A DNA stretch of 43,921 nt from Aquibium sp. ELW1220 (lineage in GTDB: Bacteria > Pseudomonadota > Alphaproteobacteria > Rhizobiales > Rhizobiaceae), in NCBI RefSeq assembly GCF_030398385.1, contig NZ_JAOAOQ010000046.1, forward strand, positions 1-43,921, in the 5' to 3' direction. Every line of letters starts with the position of its first letter. The stretch's first letter is position 1. Below, piece by piece: positions 8,448 to 19,502 of this stretch. A program made the translations under genes and the position numbers. Under the pieces are notes generated by a model that was not told the DNA's origin, searched no databases, and saw only the letters and a program-made list of their open reading frames with translations.

Positions 8448-8477
8448 TCGCTTTCAGCCGGCTAACGACAAGCGAGA
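8448..8477 (+). promoter_or_regulatory. Leader hairpin just before the ribosome site of the phosphodiesterase gene
   Basis: CTCGCTT (8448-8454) pairs perfectly with AAGCGAG (8471-8477). The loop contains the small palindrome AGCCGGCT. The hairpin ends a few bases before the AGGAGG ribosome site. It may shape mRNA stability or translation; no known class is recognised. Confidence 0.25.
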
Positions 8478-8493
8478 CCCTTCAGGAGGCACC

Positions 8494-10476
<1,983 letters not shown>

Positions 10477-10490
10477 TACGCCGCACTTTT

Positions 10491-10529
10491 GAAACGCGAA
10501 CGGCGCCCGTGGGCGCCGTTCGTCGTTTC
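10491..10529. terminator. Bidirectional terminator between convergent genes
   Basis: GAAACG and an 11-bp stem CGAACGGCGCC (10497-10507) pair with GGCGCCGTTCG (10512-10522) and CGTTTC (10524-10529), giving about 17 paired bases with one bulge. T-runs flank it on both strands (TTT at the plus-strand end, TTTC plus AAAAG on the other). It sits between the phosphodiesterase and BA14K stop codons. Confidence 0.8.
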
Positions 10530-10543
10530 ATCCGGATCGCGGA

Positions 10544-10972
10544 TCAGCTGTAGGGCGACCAGCACTGCCGGCGCGGGCCGTTGTAGGGCTGGAACGTGTT
10601 GTCCCAGGCGCGGTAGGACCTGTAGCGGTTCTCGCACCAGTTGACGTGCGCGCGCGTCAGGCTGACACGCGGAGCATGGCGCCGCGGCTCGACGTAGCGA
10701 TAGCTCGGCACGCCGAGATAGATGCCCACATTGGGGCCGCTGCGGCGGTACTTGTAGCGCTTGTGGCCACGGCGGTGGTCGTCGCGGCGGTAGTCGTGGT
10801 GACGGTAGCTGTGACCGCCCTGGCCGCGATAGCCGGGGCTACCGAAGATATTCTCGTTCTGGTACCGGGGGATACCTGCGCCATCCTGGGCGGAAGCGCC
10901 TGCTGTCCCCGCCAGCATGACCACGCCGACCGCGGCGCAGATCCAGCCGATCGCCTTGGGCGTCTTGAACAT
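10544..10972 (-). CDS. BA14K-family secreted protein
   Basis: 142 residues. A signal peptide ([20 protein letters not shown]..., cut after ASA near 28) is followed by a His/Arg/Tyr-rich low-complexity middle ([20 protein letters not shown]). The C-terminal BA14K signature is [20 protein letters not shown] ending in RRQCWSPYS, with two cysteines likely forming a disulfide. The family is named from a Brucella 14-kDa immunoreactive, lectin-like envelope protein and is widespread in Rhizobiales. The start at 10972 has a GAGGAG 8 bases upstream. Much longer open sequence upstream is antisense to the next gene and is not part of it. Confidence 0.88.
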   Translation of the reverse strand: MFKTPKAIGWICAAVGVVMLAGTAGASAQDGAGIPRYQNENIFGSPGYRGQGGHSYRHHDYRRDDHRRGHKRYKYRRSGPNVGIYLGVPSYRYVEPRRHAPRVSLTRAHVNWCENRYRSYRAWDNTFQPYNGPRRQCWSPYS

Positions 10973-11137
10973 GTGCTTTCTCCTCGTTCCTCTGGTCCGG
11001 TCGACCAGAAACCATCGATGGGGCGTGGAATAGCGGCCGGAACCTGAACCCGACATGAACGTGCCGCGCGGGCGGCGGTTCCAGCGGCGCGCGCGGCGGC
11101 GCTTGTCATTCACGGCCCGGGCAGGCAAAGCTCTGCC

Positions 11138-12247
11138 ATGTCGCTTCGCATCGCCACCTTCAACATCGAGAACCTGATGGCCAGGTTCGATTTCACCGGT
11201 TTCCGCAACGAGCTCTGGCGGGATCGGGCGGTCGCCTTGTTCGAGGTCAAGAACGAAGCCGAGTACCGCGAACTGGAACGCGCCCGCGCCATCGCCCACA
11301 CCGACGACGCCCGCCAGCTCTCGGCGCTGGCGATCGCAAGGGCGAAGGCCGACATCCTGTGCCTGCAGGAGGTCGACACGATCGAGGCGCTGAAGGCCTT
11401 CGAATATGGCTACCTGTTCAAGATGGTGGGGCAGGGCTATCGCCACAAATACATGACGCCCGGCAACGACAGCCGCGGCATCGACCTTGCCGTCATGATG
11501 CGCGAGGAGACGCGGCACGGCCAGCCGATCGAGTTCGTCCGCATGACCAGCCACGCCCATCTCACCTTCGACGATCTCGGCCTCCACACGCCGCTGCTCG
11601 GCGAACTCGGCAACGAACCGAATGAACGCATCTTCCGCCGTGACTGCCTGGAGATCGACGTGACGGTGGGCGGCAGGCCGCTGACCATCTACACGGCCCA
11701 CTTCAAGTCGATGGGCAGCCCGCGCAACGGCATGACAGGCCGCGAGGCGACGATGCCGGTGCGCATCGCCGAAGCCCTGGCGGTCCGCCGCATCATCGAG
11801 AACCGTTTCGGCAAGGACCGCACCGCCGAGAAGCGCTGGGTGATCTGCGGCGACCTCAACGACTATGCCGAGCGCGTGGTCATCGAGGGCGACGAGGACG
11901 AGCCGCGCTTTCGCGTGTCGCGGGAGGAAGGAAGCTCGATCGACGTGCTGACCGGCGACGGCTTCTGCGAAAACGTCGTCGAGCGCCGGCCGGAGATGGA
12001 CCGCTGGACGCTCTACCACACGCGCGGACCGCAGGAGCGGCATCTGTGCCAGCTCGACTACATCCTGCTGTCGCCGGCCCTTGCGCGAAAGAACCCGGGT
12101 GCCGTCCCCGATATCATCCGCAATGGCCAGCCGCACCGGACCGTCTTCCCGCCCGGCCAGGCGGTGGAACGTTTCCCGCGCACCGGGTGGGACCGGCCCA
12201 AGGCGTCCGATCACTGCCCCGTCGCGGTGACGCTGGACATGGCCTGA
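11138..12247 (+). CDS. Endonuclease/exonuclease/phosphatase (DNase I-fold) family protein
   Basis: 369 residues with no signal peptide. Family motifs are in order: ATFNIENL at the N-terminus, [12 protein letters not shown] (metal-binding Glu near residue 77), [18 protein letters not shown] (near 237) and SDHCPV close to the C-terminus (general base His). The fold covers metal-dependent nucleases, phosphodiesterases and phosphatases acting on DNA, RNA, lipids or inositol phosphates; the substrate here is not evident. It is divergent from the BA14K gene. The stop is followed by an unusual inverted repeat. Confidence 0.88.
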   Translation: MSLRIATFNIENLMARFDFTGFRNELWRDRAVALFEVKNEAEYRELERARAIAHTDDARQLSALAIARAKADILCLQEVDTIEALKAFEYGYLFKMVGQGYRHKYMTPGNDSRGIDLAVMMREETRHGQPIEFVRMTSHAHLTFDDLGLHTPLLGELGNEPNERIFRRDCLEIDVTVGGRPLTIYTAHFKSMGSPRNGMTGREATMPVRIAEALAVRRIIENRFGKDRTAEKRWVICGDLNDYAERVVIEGDEDEPRFRVSREEGSSIDVLTGDGFCENVVERRPEMDRWTLYHTRGPQERHLCQLDYILLSPALARKNPGAVPDIIRNGQPHRTVFPPGQAVERFPRTGWDRPKASDHCPVAVTLDMA

Positions 12248-12328
12248 GAGGATGTGAAAGGATGTCTGTTTCCACGCAGCATAAGTTAAAAATCTCAAGG
12301 ATTTCAGCGGGCATTCTTTCGCATCCTC
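12248..12328. repeat. Long inverted repeat with nested hairpin in an AT-rich spacer
   Basis: GAGGATGTGAAAGGATG (12248-12264) is the reverse complement of CATTCTTTCGCATCCTC (12312-12328) at 15 of 17 positions. Inside it a second small hairpin AAATC-TCAAG-GATTT (12289-12303) is present. The 108-bp gap is far richer in A/T than its surroundings. It begins on the base after the upstream stop codon. It could be a terminator without a T-run, a small RNA, or a relic insertion. Confidence 0.45.
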
Positions 12329-12355
12329 GATTGATTCATACACTCTGAGCGACCG

Positions 12356-13081
12356 ATGAGCGTCATCGGCTTTGCCGCGGACCGCATGCTGCCCACCCCG
12401 GCGGTCACGCTCCGGCTCGTCGGCGCGCCGCATCCATATGAGCTGCTGCACGCCGCCGGGATCGAGGCGAACTGGCTTGCGGAGGTTGAGCGCAACCCAG
12501 ACCTGTTCGACGGAAGGACCGTGCTGTTCTCTCAGCTCGCGCTTCGCGGCGGCTGCCTCGTCGGAGACTGCCACGAGGTGCGCTACGCGTCCCTGCTGCA
12601 CTGGCGCCTGACCCGCCACACCGACCTGGCTGCCCACCTCTTCGCGATGGCGCTGCCCGTCACGGCCGACGGCGCGGTGCTGACGGTTCGCATGGCGCCG
12701 TGGACGGCCAATGCCGGCCAGGTCTATTTCGCCGGCGGCTCGCTGGAGCCGGCGGACTTCGTCGGCGGCGTGGCCGACATCGATGCCAACATGCAGCGCG
12801 AAGTGCTGGAGGAAACGGGGCTCGCGCTCGACGGCGCGCCGCGCGATGCCGGCTATCGCGTCCTGCGCACGGACAGCGGCGTGGTGGTGATCCGCCGTTA
12901 CGCGCTGCAGCAGACCGCGCGCGAGATCGAGGCGCGCATCCGCGCCTTCGTGGCGGGCGAGGCGCGCCCGGAGATCGTCGAGCCGGTGCTCCTCACGCGC
13001 ACGCAGCCGCGCGTTCCGGGTCTGCTTCCCTGGGTCGGCCGGATCGTCGACTGGCATTTCGCGACGCCGGCCGGCGGCTGA
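12356..13081 (+). CDS. NUDIX-domain hydrolase
   Basis: 241 residues. The second half of the Nudix box is perfect (REVLEETGL, residues 148-156, carrying the metal-binding glutamates). The first half ([11 protein letters not shown], 126-135) is separated from it by extra residues, as in larger coenzyme A- or aldehyde-type NUDIX relatives. The family cleaves nucleoside diphosphates linked to another group; the substrate is unknown. The N-terminal about 95 residues have no recognised domain. No strong ribosome site is seen before ATG 12356. Confidence 0.82.
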   Translation: MSVIGFAADRMLPTPAVTLRLVGAPHPYELLHAAGIEANWLAEVERNPDLFDGRTVLFSQLALRGGCLVGDCHEVRYASLLHWRLTRHTDLAAHLFAMALPVTADGAVLTVRMAPWTANAGQVYFAGGSLEPADFVGGVADIDANMQREVLEETGLALDGAPRDAGYRVLRTDSGVVVIRRYALQQTAREIEARIRAFVAGEARPEIVEPVLLTRTQPRVPGLLPWVGRIVDWHFATPAGG

Positions 13082-13094
13082 GCCGCCGCGCCTG

Positions 13095-14126
13095 CTATTT
13101 CGACTGTCCCACCGCCAGGCACGGATAGTAGCTCGCCGCGTCGACGGCTGCGGCGGCGCACTGGTCGAAGGCGGCCAGTTCGGCTTCGTCGTCGTAGAGG
13201 ATGTAGGGGTCCACCAGCATCCGGCCCTTCAGGTCGAGCGAGTTGCCCAGCCGGTCGATCTGCCCCTCCACTTCCGGGCTGAGCGTCAGGAGCGCATCGC
13301 GCAGCAGATCGCCCTCGATGAAATTGTCCGGCAGCTGGTCGAAGGGCCCGTCGAAGAAAGTATTGAGCGATGTCTCGGCCGCGCGCACGCCGACCAGGAT
13401 CCAGCGCTCGCGGTAGCGGTCCTTGTACCAGGCGAAATGGCTGCGCCGTCCGATCTTGACCTGGGTGGACGCGCTCGACTGGAAGAAGCTCTCGGTGACG
13501 ACGCTCTCGTCGAGGACGTAGTGGAAGGTCTCCGTCGTCGGGTTCCACATCAGGAACATCTGCACGCCCGATTCGTCGAAGACGGGACCGATATACTGCT
13601 CTCCGTCCGCCACCATGGCTTCGGAGGGCTTCACATCGCGCAGGTCGTTGAGGCGGAAGAGCACCGTGCGGTCCTTCGCGGTGATCGCATAGTCGAGTTC
13701 GCCCTTCTTCTCCACCTTGACGCCGAACTGTTCGGAATAGGCGCGATGCTCGGAAATCTCCTGCTCGACGAAGGGGTTGTTCTCCGAGAAATAGGCGAAG
13801 TGCACGATGCCCTGGTCGCGGTCGGCGATGTCGAGCCGGAAATTGCCGGCATAGGGCACGCCGCCATGCACGAACTTGAAGTAATAGTAGTTCTCCGTCG
13901 GATAGACGGTGACCTCGTCGTCGAGGCTGGAGAAGACGTAGTCGAAGACGTCGTCGATCGAGCGGATGTCGTATTCGGGTGCACGCATCACCTCCTCGAC
14001 ATAGGCCTCGTTGGTCTTGATGGTGTTCTGCGCAGCCACGACGGCTGAGGCAGACCCGGCGAGAAGACTGCCTGCCAGGAGCGCCAGGGGCGCAAGCGAC
14101 AGGCGGTGATGGCAGCGAAAGCCCAT
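13095..14126 (-). CDS. Secreted protein of unknown function
   Basis: 343 residues. A clear signal peptide ([18 protein letters not shown], cut near residue 28-32) is followed by an acidic, Tyr/Phe-rich globular domain with segments such as [20 protein letters not shown] and [20 protein letters not shown]. Two cysteines lie near the C-terminus ([15 protein letters not shown]). I do not recognise the family. A GGGAG sits 8 bases before ATG 14126. It follows the repeat protein gene by 82 bp on the same strand, so the two are probably co-transcribed and act together in the envelope. An in-frame Arg-rich extension upstream is unlikely to be translated because the signal peptide starts at 14126. 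Confidence 0.8.
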   Translation of the reverse strand: MGFRCHHRLSLAPLALLAGSLLAGSASAVVAAQNTIKTNEAYVEEVMRAPEYDIRSIDDVFDYVFSSLDDEVTVYPTENYYYFKFVHGGVPYAGNFRLDIADRDQGIVHFAYFSENNPFVEQEISEHRAYSEQFGVKVEKKGELDYAITAKDRTVLFRLNDLRDVKPSEAMVADGEQYIGPVFDESGVQMFLMWNPTTETFHYVLDESVVTESFFQSSASTQVKIGRRSHFAWYKDRYRERWILVGVRAAETSLNTFFDGPFDQLPDNFIEGDLLRDALLTLSPEVEGQIDRLGNSLDLKGRMLVDPYILYDDEAELAAFDQCAAAAVDAASYYPCLAVGQSK

Positions 14127-14208
14127 TGGCTGTCTCCCGAAATGGGTGAAGTCGGCGGTCGAGGAAGGCAGGCGGGACGCGCGGCCCCGCCCTTCGATCC
14201 CGTTGAAA

Positions 14209-17200
14209 TCAGCGGATCTGCGGGACGATCGGCAAGACCGGCTGGATCTGGATCGATCCTTCCTTCTGGTGCGATTCTTCCTTGCCGTGACGGCCGCGCG
14301 AACCCTCCTTCTGGTGCGTCTGCTCCTTGTTGTGGGCGTTTCCGGAGCCGTCCTTCTGGTGGGATTCACGCTTGCTGTGCCCGTCCGACCCCTGCTTCTT
14401 GTGCGATTGCGACTTGCTGTGATCGTTTCCGGAGCCGGCCTTCTTGTGCGACTCCCGCTTGTCGTGAACGACCGATCCCTGCTTCAGGTGCGACTGCACC
14501 TTGTTGTGCGGCGATCCGGTCTTGAGGTGGGACTCGTTCTTGGTGTGGATGTCCGAGCCCTGCTTCAGGTGCGACTGCACCTTGTTATGCGGCGACCCCG
14601 TCTTGAGGTGGGACTCGTTCTTGGTGTGGATGGTCGACCCCTGCTTCTGGTGCGACTGGATCTTGTTGTGCGGCGAGCCGGTCTTCAGATGCGAGACGTT
14701 TTTCTCGTGGATGGTCGATCCCTGCTTCTGATGCGACTGGATCTTGTTGTGCGGCGACCCGTTCTTCAGATGCGAGACGTTCTTCTCGTGGATGGTCGAT
14801 CCCTGCTTCTGATGCGACTGGATCTTGTTGTGCGGCGACCCGGTCTTCAGATGCGAGACGTTCTTCTCGTGAATGGTCGACCCCTGCTTCTGGTGCGACT
14901 GGATCTTGTTGTGCGGCGACCCGGTCTTGAGGTGCGAGACGTTCTTCTCGTGAATGATCGATCCGGCCTTCTGGTGCGACTGGATCTTGTTGTGCGGCGA
15001 CCCGTTCTTCAGATGCGAGACGTTCTTCTCGTGAATGATCGATCCGGCCTTCTGGTGCGACTGGATCTTGTTGTGCGGCGACCCGTTCTTCAGATGCGAG
15101 ACGTTCTTTTCGTGAATGGTCGAGCCGAGTTTCTGGTGGGACTGGATCTTGTTGTGGGGCGATCCGTTCTTCAGATGCGAGACGTTCTTTTCGTGGATGG
15201 TCGAGCCGAATTTCTGGTGCGACTGGATCTTGTTGTGCGGCGAATCGTATTTCTGATGTGACTGCACCTTGTTGTGCGGTGATCCTATCTTCAGGTGCGA
15301 CTGCACCTTGTTGTGCGGCGAACCGACCTTGAGGTGCGACTGCACCTTGTTGTGCGGCGAGCCGACCTTGAGGTGCGACTGCATCTTGTTGTGCGGCGAG
15401 CCCACCTTGAGGTGCGACTGGACCTTGTTGTGCGGCGAGCCGATCTTGAGGTGCGACTGCACCTTGTTGTGCGGCGAACCGATCTTCAGGTGGGAATTCC
15501 ACTTGGAATGGACCGGCTGCGGCCGGTCGGTCGTCACATCGTGGCAATCCTCGTCGTTCGACGCGTCGAGATCGCCGGCGATGCCGACGAGGCCCGGATA
15601 GAGCAGGGCGATCGTCGTCTCGTCGATCTCGCCCGTGGCCGGCAGGCCGTTGTCGTCCTGGAACTGCGCCAGCGCATCGCGCGAACGCGGTCCGAAGACA
15701 CCGTCCACCGTGCCGAGATCATAGCCGAGCAGCGTCAGCGCCGACTGGATCGCCAGCATGTCGATCCCGCCGGTCTCGTCGTAGAGCCACTGGACGGCGA
15801 TGCAGTTGCTCATCACGTCCGAGGGATAGCGCGACGGGATGTCGATGCTCAGCGTAAACGAGGTCGACTGGCCGACCCCGAGCGACAGCGCGGGGTTGAG
15901 GCACTGGATGCCGGTGCCGAGATCGTAGCACGACCAGTCGCCGCCGCTGACGCCGGACAGAGGCGCCTGGTTCGGCTGCATGAAGTCCCAGAGATAGACC
16001 GGACCCGAGAACGCGCCCGGACCGCGATTGGTGAGCGTGATGGTGAAGTCGCAGCGCGTGCCGCCGAGGCACTGCAGCGGACCGGACTTGTCGATGTCGA
16101 GGTCGTAGCCCTGCGGCTGAGGCACGCCCGTCCCCTGGCCGCCGCCGCCGCGCACCACTTCGACGTCGCCGATCTTGGTGGAATCGTGCTTCAGCGCCTG
16201 CAGCCGGATCGGCGCGCCCGCCTGCGTCACGTTGGTGTCGAGATCGATGAGATACGAAGCCAGCGGCCCGTTGGCGGGATAGGGGTCGCCGCTCGCCGGA
16301 TAGGGCCCGGTCGCGCCCGCCGGCAGGACCTCGCTCGTCTCGGCAAGGCGCGTACCCTGCAGGCCGTGCACCTCGTCCTTGTTGGTCCGCTGGCCCGTCG
16401 CCGGGTCGACGCAGGCGCCCGAGGGCGAGCAGAGGAAGTCGCCGCTCATCCACGCGGTGTCGTAGGGACGGTCCGGGTCGATCGCACCGGTGGCATCATA
16501 GCCATGGCCGAAGTCGACGCCGCCCGCAGCACCTGCCCGCAGCCAGGGCGTGCCGACACTGCGCCGATCGTCGAAGCCGACGTCATGGCGGCCCTGCGGC
16601 GCCCAGGTGCCGTTCTGGGCGTGGACATAGCGCAGCACGAGGGCCGCATTCGGCTCGGCGAAGGGCTGCGGCTTGTCGAGGCCGAGATTGCGCAGCCCGC
16701 CGCGTTCGGCCACCAGCATCTCGCCCTGCGGCGATATCGCAAGGTCGGGCACCACGCGCGGTCCTTCCGAAGCGGTCCCGAAATCCGGCAGGATGAACTC
16801 GCGCCGGACGTCCGACGCATCGAACCCGCCATTGTCGTCGAGACCGACGGACCAGACCGAATTCCTGGCATCGTCGCCGGCTGCAGCCCACGCGGCGGCG
16901 CCAAGCCCGTCGCCGCCCGAGATGGCGTAGAACAGGCGGGTTTCGCCGTTCACGGGGTCGGTGTGCACGGCAAGGCCCCAGACCCGGCGGCGGAAATCGG
17001 CGACGTTCCAGCACGAGGGCGTCAGCGAGAAGTCGGCCGGCGCGCCCGCGCCGTCGGCACAGTCGAACAGCGCGGCCGTGCTTGCGGGGTCGAAGGCGAC
17101 CGCGCCGAGCGCCTGGTTGGCGCCGCTCGCCACGTCGAGGAACGAGGTCCGGCCCTGCGTGCCGTGGTCGAAGCGATCGATGTGCGTGCCGTCGAGCGCC

Positions 17201-17820
17201 ACCCGATGGATCATGCCGGTCTCGAGATCGGAGACGAAGAGTTGGCCGAAGGCGCCGTCGAAGGCGATGTTGCCCAGCGCCGCGCCGCTGTTCTCGCGGC
17301 CGTCGAGGTCGACGATGGTGAACAGCTGGGGCGCGTAGCCATTGTCGGGGCTGAGGACGTAGACCGCGCCGGAGCCGCCTTCGCCGAACTGGCCCGGCAG
17401 CCAGTCGCTGCCGTCCTCGAAGCGGTGGAGGCCGAATGCCGCCGTGGCGGTCAGGTAGATGGAGGGTTCGGCATCGTCCGAGATGGCGATGCCGAACACC
17501 TGCCCGATTTCGGCCGCGGTGACCGCGAGATGCTGCGGCTCGTTCGCCCAGTGGCGGCCGTCGGCCGTGAAGCCGGGATTGCGGATGTCGATGGCGCTGG
17601 CCACGACGCCGTCCTCGTCGATCAGCGTCAGGCGCGAGCCGTCGCCGAGCGTGATCTCGGTGGTTCCGGAGAAGCGGGTGGCGAAGGCCTCGCCCGCGGC
17701 CGGCGCCTCCTGGGCGAGGGCAGGTGCCACGAGCGCCGAGGATGCGAGAAGTAGAGCCGAGATGAGTGCGGTCCGCCGGCGGTAGCGCCGTGACGAGACT
17801 GTGGTGTCGGTACTGGCCAT
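14209..17820 (-). CDS. Large secreted protein with propeller-like N-terminus, peptidoglycan-binding domain and Ser/His/Lys tandem repeats
   Basis: 1203 residues. The signal peptide is TALISALLLASSALVAPALAQ (about 17-37). Residues about 40-550 contain repeated beta-rich segments such as GNIAFDGAFGQLFVSDLE and VPDLAISPQGEMLVAERG, like beta-propeller surface proteins. Residues 572-687 resemble a DUF11-type Ig-like domain with paired cysteines (LQCLGGTRCDFTITLTNRGP). Residues 688-743 form a peptidoglycan-binding type 1 domain (LTLLGYDLGTVDGVFGPRSR). Residues 776-1189 are 30 full and one partial tandem unit of S-H-(L/Q)-K-x-G-S-x-x-H-x-K. The C-terminus is IQIQPVLPIVPQIR, with no sorting signal or beta-barrel visible. 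It is probably anchored to the cell wall through the peptidoglycan domain, with the basic, His-rich array exposed; this is inference. The start at 17820 has GAGGAGG 9 bases upstream. Confidence 0.85.
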   Translation of the reverse strand: MASTDTTVSSRRYRRRTALISALLLASSALVAPALAQEAPAAGEAFATRFSGTTEITLGDGSRLTLIDEDGVVASAIDIRNPGFTADGRHWANEPQHLAVTAAEIGQVFGIAISDDAEPSIYLTATAAFGLHRFEDGSDWLPGQFGEGGSGAVYVLSPDNGYAPQLFTIVDLDGRENSGAALGNIAFDGAFGQLFVSDLETGMIHRVALDGTHIDRFDHGTQGRTSFLDVASGANQALGAVAFDPASTAALFDCADGAGAPADFSLTPSCWNVADFRRRVWGLAVHTDPVNGETRLFYAISGGDGLGAAAWAAAGDDARNSVWSVGLDDNGGFDASDVRREFILPDFGTASEGPRVVPDLAISPQGEMLVAERGGLRNLGLDKPQPFAEPNAALVLRYVHAQNGTWAPQGRHDVGFDDRRSVGTPWLRAGAAGGVDFGHGYDATGAIDPDRPYDTAWMSGDFLCSPSGACVDPATGQRTNKDEVHGLQGTRLAETSEVLPAGATGPYPASGDPYPANGPLASYLIDLDTNVTQAGAPIRLQALKHDSTKIGDVEVVRGGGGQGTGVPQPQGYDLDIDKSGPLQCLGGTRCDFTITLTNRGPGAFSGPVYLWDFMQPNQAPLSGVSGGDWSCYDLGTGIQCLNPALSLGVGQSTSFTLSIDIPSRYPSDVMSNCIAVQWLYDETGGIDMLAIQSALTLLGYDLGTVDGVFGPRSRDALAQFQDDNGLPATGEIDETTIALLYPGLVGIAGDLDASNDEDCHDVTTDRPQPVHSKWNSHLKIGSPHNKVQSHLKIGSPHNKVQSHLKVGSPHNKMQSHLKVGSPHNKVQSHLKVGSPHNKVQSHLKIGSPHNKVQSHQKYDSPHNKIQSHQKFGSTIHEKNVSHLKNGSPHNKIQSHQKLGSTIHEKNVSHLKNGSPHNKIQSHQKAGSIIHEKNVSHLKNGSPHNKIQSHQKAGSIIHEKNVSHLKTGSPHNKIQSHQKQGSTIHEKNVSHLKTGSPHNKIQSHQKQGSTIHEKNVSHLKNGSPHNKIQSHQKQGSTIHEKNVSHLKTGSPHNKIQSHQKQGSTIHTKNESHLKTGSPHNKVQSHLKQGSDIHTKNESHLKTGSPHNKVQSHLKQGSVVHDKRESHKKAGSGNDHSKSQSHKKQGSDGHSKRESHQKDGSGNAHNKEQTHQKEGSRGRHGKEESHQKEGSIQIQPVLPIVPQIR
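14254..15495 (-). repeat. Coding tandem repeat array (39-45 bp units)
   Basis: 1242 bp encode 30 full units of 13-15 residues plus a 7-residue remnant. Units 1-6 are SHLK(I/V)GSPHNK(V/M)Q, and unit 7 is SHQKYDSPHNKIQ. Units 8-21 alternate SHQKxGS(T/I)IHEKNV and SHLKxGSPHNKIQ, forming seven copies of an 81-bp double unit. Units 22-31 become more degenerate toward the C-terminus. Each unit has two His and about two Lys. Near identity at the DNA level in the middle indicates recent slippage or gene conversion. Confidence 0.92.
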
Positions 17821-18049
17821 GCCTGTTTCCTCCTCTGGACGCCGCATCGCGGGCGCCACCTTGGATGGCGGCGATTGGTGTCACGCGCCGTCAACCGGTT
17901 CCATGAAGCTTTTCACATCTCCGTGAGGCGCGACACTATCCGGGGATTGTTACGGTCGCGCGGCAGCGGTTTGCAGGCACACAATCGGCTGCGCCACCTG
18001 AACGGTGGCTGAACGGTGAAAAATCGATGGCGGGGAAGAGGCGCGAGCG

Positions 18050-19333
18050 TCAGCCCGCGGGTCGATGGCGCCTGTCGACGTCTGATGGCCGACCGGCCAG
18101 CGTGAGCCGCGTCTTCTGCTGCGTGCGTTCGGCCACCACCTTGCCGCGCGCCACCACGCACAGCCGCTCGGCGCGCAGGCGCACGGCCTCCGTCGGATTG
18201 CCGGCATCCAGCACCACCAGGCTCGCGCGCTTGCCCACCGCCAGCCCGTAGTGGTCGAGGCCCATGATCGCGGCGCTGTCGACCGTGACCATGTCGAAGC
18301 ATTTGCGCATCTCGGCCGGATGCGACATCTGCGCCACGTGCAGGCCCATGAAGGCGACGTCCAGCATGTCGGCGGTGCCGAGCGAATACCAGGGGTCGAG
18401 CACGCAGTCCTGTCCGAAGCCGACGCGGATCCCCATCGCCAGCATTTCCTTCACCCGCGTCATGCCGCGTCGCTTGGGAAACGTGTCGTGGCGCCCCTGC
18501 AGCATGATGTTGATCAGCGGGTTGGGGATCGCCGACACCTCTGCCTCCGCGATCAGCGGCAGCAGCTTCGAGACGTAGTAATTGTCCATGGAATGCATGG
18601 AGGTGAGATGCGAGCCGGCGACGCGGCCTTGCAGCCCGAGCCGCTGCGTCTCGTAGGCGAGTTGTTCGATGTGTCGCGACTGCGGGTCGTCGGTCTCGTC
18701 GCAATGCATGTCGACCATCAGCCCCCGCTCCGCCGCGATCTCGCAGAGCTCCGTCACGGAGCGGCGGCCGTCTGCCATCGTCCGCTCGAAATGCGGGATG
18801 CCGCCCACCACGTCGACGCCCATGTCGAGTGCCCGGATGGTGTTGCGGCGCGCCGAAGGCGAGCGGTAGAGCCCGTCCTGCGGGAAGGCGACGAGCTGCA
18901 GGTCGATGTACGGCGCGATGTCCGCCTTCACCTCCAGCAGCGCCTCGACCGCAAGCAGCCGGTCGTCGCAGACGTCGACATGGGTGCGGATGGCGAGCAG
19001 GCCCATCGACACCGCCCAGTCGCAATAGGCGAGCGCCCGGCTCTTCACCGCTTCGTGCGTCAGCAGCGGCTTCAGTTCGCCCCACAACGCGATGCCCTCA
19101 AGCAGCGTGCCCGACGCGTTGATCCGCGGAATGCCGTAGGACAGCGTCGCATCCATGTGGAAATGCGGGTCGACGAAGGGCGGCGCCACGAGATTCCCCG
19201 TCGCATCGACGACGCGCCCGGCGTCGGAACCGAGCGACGGCGCAATCGCCGCAATGGTCTCGCCGGCAATGCCGATGTCAGCTACGGTTCCGTCGGGCAG
19301 GGTACCGCCCTTGATGAGGAGGTCGAAGGTCAT
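18050..19333 (-). CDS. codA: Cytosine deaminase-like amidohydrolase
   Basis: 427 residues, same length as E. coli cytosine deaminase. Amidohydrolase metal and catalytic residues are visible: HFHMDATL (His57, His59), HCDETDDPQSRH (His210, Glu213), GSHLTSMHS (His242) and FGQDCVLDPWYSLGT (Asp309). The stretches INIMLQGRHDTFPKRRGMTR and GLHVAQM are also typical of CodA. Known CodA proteins deaminate cytosine to uracil; relatives act on isoguanine or other amidated rings, so the exact substrate is open. It lies downstream of a BMP-type nucleoside/nucleobase transporter with a palindromic element between, supporting a role in nucleobase salvage. Confidence 0.85.
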   Translation of the reverse strand: MTFDLLIKGGTLPDGTVADIGIAGETIAAIAPSLGSDAGRVVDATGNLVAPPFVDPHFHMDATLSYGIPRINASGTLLEGIALWGELKPLLTHEAVKSRALAYCDWAVSMGLLAIRTHVDVCDDRLLAVEALLEVKADIAPYIDLQLVAFPQDGLYRSPSARRNTIRALDMGVDVVGGIPHFERTMADGRRSVTELCEIAAERGLMVDMHCDETDDPQSRHIEQLAYETQRLGLQGRVAGSHLTSMHSMDNYYVSKLLPLIAEAEVSAIPNPLINIMLQGRHDTFPKRRGMTRVKEMLAMGIRVGFGQDCVLDPWYSLGTADMLDVAFMGLHVAQMSHPAEMRKCFDMVTVDSAAIMGLDHYGLAVGKRASLVVLDAGNPTEAVRLRAERLCVVARGKVVAERTQQKTRLTLAGRPSDVDRRHRPAG

Positions 19334-19353
19334 GGAGAGGTCCCTATACGCGG

Positions 19354-19465
19354 GCCGTCATCCTCGGGCTTGTCCCGAGGATCTGCCGGCGTTTGATGGT
19401 GCGCCGATGGCGCCGCGAACCTGGCGAGAGCAGTAGATCCTCGGGACAAGCCCGAGGATGACGGC
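19354..19465. repeat. RIME-like palindromic repeat, 30-bp perfect inverted arms
   Basis: The arms 19354-19383 and 19436-19465 are exact reverse complements. Each arm itself folds as CCTCGGG-CTTGT-CCCGAGG. Elements of this kind are common in intergenic regions of rhizobia. It sits between the permease gene and codA, where it may weaken or separate expression of codA. Confidence 0.8.
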
Positions 19466-19502
19466 GGTGAAGGGTAGAACGACGGCGGAAAAGTCTGTGA
19501 CA

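Noticed and set aside
14254-15495. CRISPR-like regular repeats
   Set aside because: The units are contiguous without unique spacers, have a period of 39-45 bp divisible by three, and change at codon level, so they are a coding tandem repeat.
14146-17754. Long open frames on the plus strand opposite the repeat protein
   Set aside because: They are antisense shadows produced by GC-rich codon use and by the repeated DNA. They have no signal peptide, no domain resemblance and highly biased composition, while the minus strand has signal peptide, domains and ribosome site.
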